A program made the position numbers and the translations under genes. A stretch of DNA of 64,000 nt, from the NCBI RefSeq assembly GCF_001659605.2, contig NC_035176.2:33908716-33972715 (forward strand), read 5' to 3'. How positions within the stretch are numbered: position 1 is the first letter of the stretch; each line of letters starts with the position of its first letter. The notes under the pieces are model-generated. The model saw nothing but the letters and a program-made list of their open reading frames with translations. It made no database searches and had not been told where the DNA came from. Origin of the DNA: Manihot esculenta (taxonomy: Eukaryota; Streptophyta; Magnoliopsida; Malpighiales; Euphorbiaceae). This document shows, piece by piece, positions 35,268 through 44,829 of this stretch.

Positions 35268-35905
35268 GAATTACGGTGGAAATGTATTCATGAAACTGAA
35301 CTAGTGTCTCCGCTCTTCTCTCTCTTAGGGTTTTTTAGAGAGAGGCGTTTTGATTTTTTTTTTTTTCCTCTTTTTTGAAAATGAATCTCGGCCGTCTGCC
35401 GCACCGTCCGCTTTTTCTTGTTCCGTCGACTTTTTCCTGTTCGATCCAAGTAGGGAGAGCCTCTCCTCCTTTCCACTTGGAGTGTGGATTCCGCTCCTCA
35501 CCTCTGGATGTCATTTTGAATTTTCCTTTTGTTTTCTTTATACTTTTTGTTCGTTTTCTTCTTTACCGGCAAATTCGTGATTACTGTGAGAGAGATTTCT
35601 TTTCCCTTGCCGTACTTTCTTTGTTGGTCTAGTTTATAGGCTGGGTTCTTTGCATGCAGATGCTTTTCTCCTCTCAGATCGACAATGGCTTCGTTTTTCT
35701 CTAGATTCGATATCTAGTGTTTGGTAGCGGCTTGTGGAGTTGAGCCTCAATAAGCGCCAATGAATTGCTGAAGAGTATACTGCCTCCTTTTTCGCCGGTG
35801 CTTTCTTTGTACTCTTTTAGAGGCTGTTTATTTAAAGCGGGTGCCTTTGAATTTAGTTTTCTTTGGTTCATTTGGGTGGTAGATCTTATTTTGGGGTTGC
35901 ATGTG

Positions 35906-36297
35906 TGACATATAACCGATTAGATTCCGTTAGAAGTTTTAATAAAAAATATTTGGTTAAGATGAAATAATAGAAATAAAAAGTTAGAAGTAGAAAAAAA
36001 TCTTATTAAAATTCTTGAAAAATTAAAAAATGTCTCAAATAATTAAGAAAAAACTATTTATAATAGAAAAAATCCTAATATGTAAATTTATAAAAATATT
36101 TAAAAAATAATTAAAATGCAAAATTGATCCCTGAACGGTGGAATTTTCGTATTGAAATTTATACATTCTGTCCTTGTCACACTTTTGAAAGTCGTGCGTC
36201 TCGGAATTTCTTTTCAGAAAAACTATCTTGAGTCTCCATCAAACGTCAGTAGCAAAAGTTAGACCTGATTCAAGTTTGTCATAAAGTCCAAGGCTAA
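35906..36297 (-). repeat. 3' LTR of element E
   Basis: About 390 bp. It aligns with 42959-43353 through ACTATTTATAATAGAAAAA, AAACGGTGGAATTTT-like and AGTCGTGCGTCTCG-like blocks. Confidence 0.8.
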
Positions 36298-36401
36298 TTG
36301 CTCCGTATCATTTCTTTCCACTTATAAAGAACTCGATCTCGAATTGTCATCAACAGAGTAGTACTGAAATAGATCCGCCACGTTAAACGTTTTGAAAATT
36401 T

Positions 36402-37331
36402 TCATCTCATTTGAGAGGTTAAGAACATAGACATTGTCATTAATCTTTTGAATGATCCAGAATGAATCAATTTTCTTGGGGTCAAGCTTTTTCTATTACC
36501 ACTGCAGACATGCTGCTTTACTAAGTTGCTTATTGCAATACTATAGTGAGAACCTGTAGGAAGGGCAATAAAATCAACTGTATATGCTGGAATTTTTCTG
36601 TACACAACTACAAAGAGTGATATCTTTGTGGAGCTGTGAACAATACTATTGTAAGTAATTTTTGCTTGGGCAAGATCAAGATCCCAAGCAGTTTTCTTAT
36701 CACTGCAGATGCAGTGCAGAAGATTGCCAAGAATGCGGTTCACTATTTCAGTTTAACCATCAGTTTGGGGATGAACAGCACTGCTGTATCGAAGTTCAGT
36801 TTCAAAACATTTCCATAAAGTCACCTAGAAGTAAGATAGAAACTTCACATCTCTATCAGAAGTAATAGTCTTAGGAATACCATGTAAGCGAACAACCTCC
36901 TGAAAAAACAGTTTTGCAACATGAGAAATATCATTAGTTTTCTTGCAAGAAATGAAATGCATCATTTTGGAGAACCTGTCAACAAGAAAAAAAATGGAAT
37001 TAGATCCATATTGCGTACGTGGAAGATTAAGAACAAAATCCATAGACAAGTCCTCCCAAGAATATTCTGAAATAGGCAATAGAGTGCATAAGTCTGTATT
37101 CTGCGAATGACTTTTCTGAGCTTAACAAACTGGGCACTTCTGGACCATCCGACCTGTATCCCTTTTCAATTGTGGCCAGTAAAAACGCTCCTTCAAACCA
37201 GCAATAGTCTTGGCACGCCCCAAATGACCATTCAAACCTCCTCTATGGATCTCTCGAATTAGTTTTTCCTGGAGAGAAGATCTAGGAATGCATAACCTGT
37301 TCTCCTTAAAAAGAAAGCCATTATGTATCAA
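36402..37331 (-). pseudogene. Integrase of element E
   Basis: Three broken pieces. The zinc-binding part ([18 protein letters not shown]) lies at 37122-37331. The catalytic part with [14 protein letters not shown] and [12 protein letters not shown] lies at 36825-37079, with the two catalytic Asp visible. The C-terminal part (AWDLDLAQAKITYNS) lies at 36402-36743, where the usual glutamate-containing segment is degraded. Stops and frameshifts prevent function. Confidence 0.8.
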
Positions 37332-37720
37332 AAACCCATAAGCAAGCTGGCGAGCCTAGGCCCTTTAGACTGTAACAACACTTCGCCAATTCTTCTTAAA
37401 AGTAAGGAATACCGCATATAACTCTTGTTTATAATAAACTCTCGCCCCAATAGATACTGCTCCCAAGTCTTAAAAGTAAGGAATACCGCATATAACTCTT
37501 GTTTATAAGTAGACCACTTCTTCTTAACTTTAATCAATTTCTCACTAAAGAAGGCAATAGGCCCTTTAGACTGTAACAACACTTCGCCAATTCCAACTCC
37601 ACAAGTATCACATTCAACCTCAAACAGTTTATCAAAATCATTTAGAGCAAGAATAGGGGCAGAAGTAAGCTTATCTTTAATCTCTTCAAAGCTCTTGTTG
37701 GCAGTGTTAGTCTAAGCAAA
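37328..37720 (-). pseudogene. RNase H region of element E, rearranged
   Basis: Contains [20 protein letters not shown] and [20 protein letters not shown], typical of gypsy RNase H. The segment VLLQSKGP occurs twice because of local duplications (37359-37592). Confidence 0.75.
37359..37592. repeat. Interleaved local duplications in element E RNase H
   Basis: A 33-bp block (GGCCCTTTAGACTGTAACAA...) occurs at 37359-37391 and 37560-37592. A 41-bp block (TCTTAAAAGTAAGGAATACC...) occurs at 37394-37434 and 37468-37508. The left region joins the two blocks in an order different from the right, so it is a patchwork and not a simple tandem repeat. Confidence 0.8.
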
Positions 37721-37989
37721 TTTCTGCACTCTCTCTTTCTTCAAACAATCTGTGATAGAGGCAACGATACTACTGAAATTTCTGATAAACCGTCGATAGA
37801 AAGTAGCAAGACTATGAAAGCTGCAAACTTTAAAAATAGTTTTGGGAATGGGTCAATTTCGTATTGCTTCTACCTTCTTCTTATCAACATGTATCCCTTC
37901 TGCACTAACAACAAATCCAAGGAACAGAATGCGCTATGTCATATAGATGCATTTTTTTAGATTAATAACCAGCTCACTTTCTTGCAAGC

Positions 37990-38872
37990 TGTCATAACTT
38001 GACGAAGATGCTGTAAATATTCTTTTTCGCTGCGACTAAAAATTAAGATGTCATCAAAATAAACAACCACAAATTTGCATAAGGATGCAAAACTTGGTTT
38101 ATAAGTCGCATGAACGTGCTAGGTGCATTCGTCAAACCAAAGGGCATAACCAACCACTCATACAAGCCTTCCTTAGTCTTGAAGGTTGTCTTCCATTCAT
38201 CTCCCTCTTTAATCTGAACTTGGTGATAGCCGCTTTTAAGGTCGATCTTAGAGAAGACTTTAGACCCTGATAGCTGATCCAACATGTCATCCAGCCGCGG
38301 AATAGAAAATCGATATTGAACTGTAATTTTGTTGATGGCCCTGCTATCCACGCACATTCTCCAAGTTCCATCTTTCTTTGGAACTAATAAGGCAAGGACT
38401 CCGCAGGGGCTAATGCTCTCTCGAATATGCCCCTTCTTCAATAACTCTTCAACCTGCTAGAGGATTGCACTCTCCTTTGGACTCATTTTGTAATAAGGCA
38501 AATTCGGTAATTTTGATTCAAGAATGAGAGCAATCTGATGTTGGATATCCCGCAAAGGTAGAAGCTTAGAGGATTCCTCCACTATCCTGGAAAACTCCTT
38601 CAACAGTTCTTTGACGGGTGGTGGTAAAGATAGTGCATCCTCCGCTGCGCCTATTGCTCTCACCAATAAAGCCAGTGTGCCTTCAGATTTCTCAACTGCG
38701 CTTGATAGTCTTTGCACTCCCGTAGAAACAACAGCAGTATTCTTTCCTTCCACTTTAGAATATTTCGCAGAACCGAAAGGCAAAATAGTAATCTTCTTTC
38801 GACTCCATGTAAATGTGTATGAATTCTCCTTCTCCTTATGCAAAGCATCAACATCGAACTGCCAAGGGCGAC
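37990..38872 (-). pseudogene. Protease end and reverse transcriptase of element E
   Basis: From 38872 downward the frame reads RPWQFDVDALHKEKE, the usual segment just after the protease, and then a linker. RT follows from about 38441 ([38 protein letters not shown]). A 1-nt loss near 38070 puts the catalytic Asp-Asp motif in another frame (VVYFDDI). Upstream it is cut by insertion F. Confidence 0.82.
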
Positions 38873-40712
38873 TGATAGAGCATATTTTAGTCCATTTTAT
38901 CATTATGTTCTTGATGTTTATTTACATCTTTTCTACTTAATTTTGTGGTTTTAATTATGTTTTGCAGATATTAGGTGTAAAGAGACAATCTGGAGAAAAT
39001 GCTCTTAAAACTGCCAAAAAGTGCCAAATATGGAAAGTGCCAAAAAGGAAAGTTTCCAAATAAGGAAAGTTTTCAGAAAAGGAAAGTTTTCAAATGAGGA
39101 AAGTACAGAAGCAAAAGCAAAATGGAAAGCTCAGTCAGAAGATTATTTGAAATTCAAATCGCAGATCTTTCTTTCCTTGTTCAAAGATGTGCACACACTG
39201 CAGCAGTCATATCTTCCTATTTAGGCAGCAAGATCTCAAAGAGATGCTCTTCCTCTTCTGCGTTCAACATTCAAATTTCAAAAGAGGCTCCACCTAAAAA
39301 GGAATGTATGGACAGCATATCTTCCCCTTTGAAGATCAAAATTCGTGCATCCTTCCTATTCAGAAACAATATGTGCGCTTTCCTCTTCTGAGAGCCATCT
39401 GCACGCCACCTTCCTTTTCTGCAACAACTTGGGCAGCAAGTTGCACATGGGCAGCATCTTGGGTAGCCTCTACACTAATTAGGAAGTAAGGTCAGCATCT
39501 AAACTTATTTAGGAAGCACAATCTGCGCCTCCTTCCCTTTCTGAGACCAAACCGCGCGCACCAACTTCCTTCCGCAGTGCATTTTCGCGCAGCCTTCCTT
39601 CTGAAGCCGAAAAGCGCAATTCTTTCCTTTTCAGACACATCTTGGGCAGAAAATACCTCTTGGGCAGTAAGTATGACCTAGGGCAACACTTCTCAACTAT
39701 AAAAAGCCACATAAGAAGCCTCTAGAGGGCCCTTAAGCTCCCCTTGGGAGACACCTACGAAATTTACATCTCTTCTTCTACCTTTCTTCTTTTCTTTTAT
39801 TTTTAGTTTTGTTTCAGCCATGAGAGGCTGAAATCTTTTATTCTAGTTGAGGATTGATTGAAACTAAGGTTGTTTAATGGGTTGTGAGATCTGAACATAA
39901 ATTATTGTCTTTGGTTTTGTTCAATATTTATGCAATTGATGCTTTAATTACATGATTACTTTGTTGTTTTGATCAAATTGGCCACTTGATTTTAATTGCA
40001 AAGTTAATTGATTGTTAGTTGGGATTATTTTTAGTCCGTAATTGCTGGAAATATTCTGACCTTAGAACACTTGGGATAAAACCCAAGAAAATTGCATGAT
40101 CTAGCGTTATCTCCATACGTTTGGGTAGCTAGGATTGGATCTCTCTATTTCTTTATGCAATTGACAATTGTTTGATGCCTAGGGCCCAAGGACGTTCCTT
40201 GGCAATTTGTTAATTAGTAATTAATTAGAGGACGTTCCCTAATTAATTTAATCATAAGGAGAGACATGGTGGTGAGAAGCGTCTTCCACCCCCATAACTA
40301 ATCTATTGAACCAATCAAGATAATTTAAGTTTCAATGATCAACCCAAACAACCAAAGTGGATCCATATCTTCAACTAGACTTTTCTCATATTGATTTCCT
40401 CTTTTATTTTAATTATTTGCTTTCTATTATTATTCTCATTATTAGTTTACTACAATCAATCTCAAACCCCCCAGTTTACTTTTATTGCAATTTATTTTTA
40501 TTATGTTTCCAGTTTATCTCATTTGATCCCACTTTCAGTCTTTTATCTCATCTTTAGTTTATTTTTATTTCAGTTTATTTTATTGGTCTTGATAAGGAAA
40601 ATAGGTAAGTCTTCAATTCCCTGTGGATTCGATCCTTTCACCACTATCTGCAGTTGTAAATTGTTGATAATCAGAAAGGTTATTTTTGACCGGCTTCGAC
40701 AACCGCGAGTCA
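38873..40712 (+). repeat. LTR F (Athila/Tat-like), inserted in element E
   Basis: 1840 bp, TGATAGAGCA...CGCGAGTCA, followed by a tRNA-Asp primer-binding site. A TATA box (CTATAAAAAG) lies at 39697-39706. The left third (39001-39130) holds degenerate repeats of GGAAAGTTTTC type, and 39390-39680 holds repeats around TTGGGCAGCA and CGCCTCCTTCC. Only this LTR and a short leader remain. No flanking target duplication is visible. Confidence 0.75.
39697..39706 (+). promoter_or_regulatory. TATA box of LTR F
   Basis: CTATAAAAAG in a non-coding LTR, with a purine start region about 30 bp downstream. Confidence 0.6.
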
Positions 40713-40717
40713 AAAAT

Positions 40718-40735
40718 TGGCGCCGTTGCCGGGGA
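40718..40735 (+). other. Primer-binding site of F, complementary to tRNA-Asp
   Basis: TGGCGCCGTTGCCGGGGA lies five bases after the LTR end. It matches the 3' end of plant tRNA-Asp(GTC) including CCA, as in many Athila/Tat elements. Confidence 0.9.
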
Positions 40736-40815
40736 ATTGATCTAACTTGTTTATTCTTCTTTTAGGGCCAAATCAGCACTCAAGGACATTCTTCCTTAAG
40801 ATTTCAAAAAAAAAT
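40736..40815 (+). other. Short leader of F before the tRNA copy
   Basis: About 80 bp of presumed leader, ending TTC followed by nine A and a T. No gene seen. Confidence 0.5.
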
Positions 40816-40890
40816 TGGCGCCGTTGCCGGGGATCGAACCCGGGTCACCCGCGTGACAGGCGGGTATACTCACCACTATACTACAACATC
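40816..40890 (-). tRNA. tRNA-Asp(GTC)-like sequence with encoded CCA, probably retro-derived
   Basis: On the minus strand, a 75-base segment reads as tRNA-Asp: TAGTATAGTGGTGAGTAT (A box), CCTGTCACG anticodon loop (GTC), GGGTTCGATCCCC (B box), acceptor CAACGGCG, then CCA. The first three bases are GAT instead of the expected GTC, so two acceptor pairs are lost or weakened, and those bases also belong to the protease codons of element E. CCA is not normally genome-encoded in plants, which points to copying from a mature tRNA. A T9 run follows on the minus strand and could end Pol III transcription. Not necessarily functional. Confidence 0.65.
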
Positions 40891-41275
40891 ACAATTAATA
40901 GGTTTAGTGTAAGATTTACCGATCGAGAAAGGCACGCTGCAGATTCTGTTGACTTCAATTGCCGGACCTTCCTTAATCCATCCGACTTTGTATGGCGATG
41001 GGTACGGCTGTATAGGCAACTGCAATTTCTTTACTAATTGCTTAGCTATCAGATTCTCACAACTGCAGCTATCTATAATTAGCCTGCAAATTGCTTCTTC
41101 TGCTCGACACTTTGCCTAAAAAATCTTCCTCCTTTGCGTCTCATCCTCCTATTTCGTCGAGTATAAGATTTTCTTCACCACATAGGTGACCTCTCCATCT
41201 TTAGAGTCAGCAATAGATCCGTCATCATCATCCACTTCCTCCTAAAATTCAGTCACCTGCTCAACCACATTAACC
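40888..41275 (-). pseudogene. Aspartic protease of element E, 5' part
   Basis: The minus-strand frame reads ICRLIIDSCSCENLIAKQLV, then LPIQPYPSPYKVGWI and VPFSIGKSYTKPINCDVV, the family's protease order. The active-site D-S/T-G is DSC here. It continues after insertion F at 38872; about ten residues that normally link CDVV to GRPW are missing. Confidence 0.75.
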
Positions 41276-42940
41276 TATCGATTATCATTATTAACTCCTC
41301 TACATTCTGGACAATTATTCAATCGATGACCAGATTGCCTGCAATAATAACATATGTATCCCGTTGGCTTCTGATAAGGATTGATTTTGCCTCCTTTGTC
41401 TGCTATAGTGGCGACTGTTTTTCCCTTACTGTCTCTCATTTCTTCCATAGTATTCTGAGTATTGCCAGAGTTTACAACCTTAGAAGGTTGCCCGCCGTAA
41501 TTGCCTCTATACTGCTGCGTCCCTGTCGAACCAAAATTTCTATAATGAAAATTCCGGTTATACTGATGCCGAGGCTGCCAATCAACATGCTCTTCTGCCC
41601 TTTTTACCATCTCAATGGCATTTGCCAAAGTGAAAATCGCAGTTACTCCCATCATACAGTGAATTTCATGATTCAGGCTCCTCTGATAATGAGCAACCTG
41701 TTAGGCTTCGTTCTCACAGTTTTTACACCTCACCTGCAACCTCAAAAACTCCTTAGTATATTCATCTACCCTTCGATTCCCCTGTACACAGTCATGATAC
41801 CGGTTATACAAAACCTGAGCGTGATCACTAGGCAAGAACCGTTGTTCAATCATCTCCTTCATCAACACTCAGTTTTATATGGGTTCCAGCCTCCTTCGAT
41901 AGCATTCGTTTTGAATTGAATTCTACCAGGTTGCTGCACCCCCTTTTAATTTATAGGCCATAATCGGAACCTTTTGATCATCTTCCACGTTCATAACTTC
42001 AAAGAAACGTTCAACCTCCGCCAACCAATCAAGAACAGATTCCACATCCAACGAACCAGAAAAGTTTTGAAGGTCTATCTTTATTTTGTAACTTTCTTGA
42101 TAATTCTATTAGGGATTTGCAGGCATAGGATTGGTGACCACAGGATTTGAAACTGGCTGGGGGCGTTCGGCTGTGGCGGGTTGGTGGATTCCCTACTGCA
42201 AGACTAACTGTCCGATCATCTCTCTTAATTCTGCCAAGGATGCCTCAATTGCAGCAAGTTGCGCCTCTTGGTTGTTTGTCCATAAATCGCAGTTACTCCC
42301 ATCATACAGTGAATTTCACGATTCAGGCTCCTCTGATAATGAGCAACCTGTTAGGCTTCGTTCTCACAGTTTTTACACCTCACTTGCAACCTCAAAAACT
42401 CATTAGTATATTCATCCACCCTTCGATTCCCCTGTACACAGTCATGATACCGGTTATACAAAACCTGAGCGTGATCACTAGGCAAGAACCGTTGTTCAAT
42501 CATCTCCTTCATCAACACTCAGTTTTGTATGGGTTCCAGCCTCCTTCGATAGCATTCGTTTTGAATTGAATTCTACCAGGTTGCTGCACCCCCTTTTAAT
42601 TTATAGGCCATAATCGGAACCTTTTGATCATCTTCCACGTTCATAACTTCGAAGAAACGTTCAACCTCCGCCAACCAATCAAGAACAGATTCCACATCCA
42701 ACGAACCAGAAAAGTTTTGAAGGTCTATCTTTATTTTGTAACTTTCTTGATAATTCTATTAGGGATTTGCAGGCATAGGATTGGTGACCACAGGATTTGA
42801 AACTGGCTGGGGGCGTTCGGCTGTGGCGGGTTGGTGGATTCCCTACTGCAAGACTAACTGTCCGATCATCTCTCTTAATTCTGCCAAGGATGCCTCAATT
42901 GCAGCAAGTTGCGCCTCTTGGTTGTCTGCCATGGACAAAC
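41276..42940 (-). pseudogene. gag of element E, with a 650-bp tandem duplication
   Basis: Frames on the minus strand give LKGGAATWWNSIQNE-like, RFLPSDHAQVLYNRYHDCVQ and VDEYTKEFLRLQVRC, a typical chromovirus gag. It ends in a CCHC knuckle at about 41290-41350 (CYYCRQSGHRLNNCP, then ECRGVNN). The middle is duplicated (about 41634-42277 and 42284-42926), and 650 is not divisible by three, so the frame is lost. Confidence 0.8.
41634..42926 (-). repeat. Direct tandem duplication, period 650 bp, inside element E gag
   Basis: AAATCGCAGTTACTCCCATC at 41634 recurs at 42284. The copies differ at only a few positions (for example CATGATTC/CACGATTC and TTTATATG/TTTGTATG), far fewer than the two LTRs of the element differ. 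Confidence 0.92.
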
Positions 42941-42943
42941 TTC

Positions 42944-42957
42944 GCTCTAATATCAAT
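42944..42957 (-). other. Decayed primer-binding site of element E
   Basis: Element orientation TTGATATTAGAGCG, two transitions away from initiator-Met TTGGTATCAGAGC, next to the 5' LTR. Confidence 0.6.
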
Positions 42958-42958
42958 C

Positions 42959-43360
42959 TGATATAGGATTGATTAGACTCCGTCAAGAGTTTTAACCAAT
43001 AACGTTTGGCTAAGACGAAATAATAGAAATGAGAGGTTAGAAGCCGAAAAAAGTCTTATTGAAATTCTTAAAAGATTGACAAGTGTCTCAAATAGTCAAG
43101 GAAAGACTATTTATAATAGAAAAAAATCCTAATATGCAAAATTATAAAATTATTCAAAAAATAATTAAAATGCAAAATTGCCCCTTAAACGGTGGAATTT
43201 TCACCTCGAACTTTGTGACAAACCTCCGATCCTCATCAGTTTTAAAAGTCATGCGTCTCGAAATTTTTTTTTCAAAAAAATTATCATAGGTCTCCATTAG
43301 ACATCTGCAACAAAAGTTAGAACCGGTCCAAATCTATCGTAAAGTCTAAGACTAAAAAAC
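42959..43360 (-). repeat. 5' LTR of element E
   Basis: Pairs with 35906-36297. The outer edge is uncertain between 43353 and 43364. Confidence 0.8.
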
Positions 43361-43632
43361 TTCAGTGAGAGTTTTATGGCCTTACAACTACTTTTTGGAG
43401 TTTTTCAGCAACGTCCTCTAACGGTGGATGATGTTCCAAAGATCAGGAGGTTGTTTTGCTTCAAATGGTTTTGTCCAACCGAATTGAAACCGGGTCAAGG
43501 GTAGGCTATTAGGGTTGAGCTAGATTGTGTTGTTTTCTTTTTTAACCCTAGAGACTCCATTGTTTGTGATGATATTGTAGCCCTTGACTCTTTAATGAAA
43601 TCATCTCTATTTTAGACAAAAAAAAAAAAATC

Positions 43633-44829
43633 AAAATCACGTAGTTGTGTATCTCAGTCCAATCCAAAAAACGTGAATTACTATTTAAATCATTGGGGAA
43701 ATAATAAATTATTGAATAGGATAGCAGAGTCAAAACTGTTCATCAAAATACAATCTTAAAGAATATTTATCCTACATCTGCATTTTAGTGCTCAAATATC
43801 ATCCTTCACCTTTATATAAAAATCGATTGTCGCCTTGAATTTTTTTAGTTGACATTTAATGACTAATTTTTATAAATTTTAAGTATCTAACCGCTGAATT
43901 TTATAAGTTTAACTATCTAAACCCTAAAATTTATAAAAGTGAAAAGTGTGTATAATCAACATAAAAATTAAATAATTAAAATTTTATAAAAATTAAACAT
44001 TAAATGTTAACCATGAAAAATCAAAATATCAACTGACTTTTTGCGTAAAGATCAGGACCAGAATAATACATTCTGCCCATGTTTTCTTCTTGACAATTCT
44101 CATCTATCTAATCTAAGCAAATATCACAAAAATAGCGATCACTAGGTATCATAAGGCCTTGATTTCTTTCCTCATATAATCAGAGCACCTTGCTAGATAG
44201 CTCAAGTATTGATGCATCCCTTAAGGCTGCCCTTTTATGTCTACAAACTACAAAGCCCATGAACAACAGACCGTCTTAATTCCCTACTTGTCAATTTCGA
44301 GACCTAACTTGTCAACGAGAACAATTCATATTTTTAACTTCAAATTATCAGGAAAAGAAAATTGTTCCAGACATCCAATTTTCCATTAATTTAACGATTA
44401 TAAGAAAATCAAGACACCAAAAAGTAAAAGCAGCACAAAATAACCAGTAAATATCACCACAATACATCTGCTCATCACGAGGGACCTATTAAGTCTAATA
44501 AAAAGATACCAGAATTGGTCTTGGGCTCCCCATCAAGGCACTTTTTCCTAATAAAAGAATATTTTATTTAACTCAACTACGCATTCAATAATCATGAACT
44601 ACCTGACACATCAATTGGAGTGCAGCTATTTACTTTATAAAGATATACAACAGGCCAACATTTAGCCATTCAATCCAAATTGAATTACTCATATATGAAC
44701 ATTACACACAGGCTTCTGAAAGCATATTTTTGAGAGTGAATAAATGGAAATGACAGCAACATTAAGAAAGCCCTCAAAACAAAGTGAACTTTAAGCAAAG
44801 TGGTTGAATGATTCCCAACTCCATATTGT
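43633..44829. other. Intergenic region and 3' flank of the zinc-finger gene
   Basis: AT-rich, with no coding sequence or recognisable element. The right end would contain the 3' untranslated region of the minus-strand gene. Confidence 0.5.

Larger units (their letters stand above)
35906..43360 (-). mobile_element. Element E: degenerate Ty3-gypsy chromovirus (CRM/Reina-like)
   Basis: LTRs at about 35906-36297 and 42959-43360 clearly match each other with many substitutions, so the copy is old. In element orientation it has a decayed initiator-Met primer-binding site, gag (with a 650-bp tandem duplication), zinc knuckle, protease, then F inserted in the protease end, RT, RNase H with patchwork duplications, and integrase. 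Protein segments such as [20 protein letters not shown] and [17 protein letters not shown] resemble the CRM/Reina group, not the Tekay group of A, B and H. The exact LTR edges are uncertain by a few bases. Confidence 0.85.
35268..43632 (+). mobile_element. Probable non-LTR (LINE-like) remnant interrupted by element E
   Basis: The left part (35268-35905) is pyrimidine-rich leader-like sequence. The right part (43361-43632) ends TTTAATGAAATCATCTC...ACAAAAAAAAAAAAA, the usual look of a plant L1 3' end with poly(A). Weak similarity between ATCATGTAGTT (near 35252-35262) and ATCACGTAGTT (near 43637-43647) may be an old target duplication. No ORF1 or ORF2 remains, so it would be a heavily deleted copy. 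The call is tentative. Confidence 0.4.

Noticed and set aside
35288..35632. Short frames in the pyrimidine-rich stretch on both strands
   Set aside because: Low-complexity sequence without domain resemblance, better explained as the leader of a decayed non-LTR element.
40718..40735. First tRNA-Asp-like site read as a tRNA gene
   Set aside because: Only 18 bases match and it directly follows an LTR end, so it is a primer-binding site.
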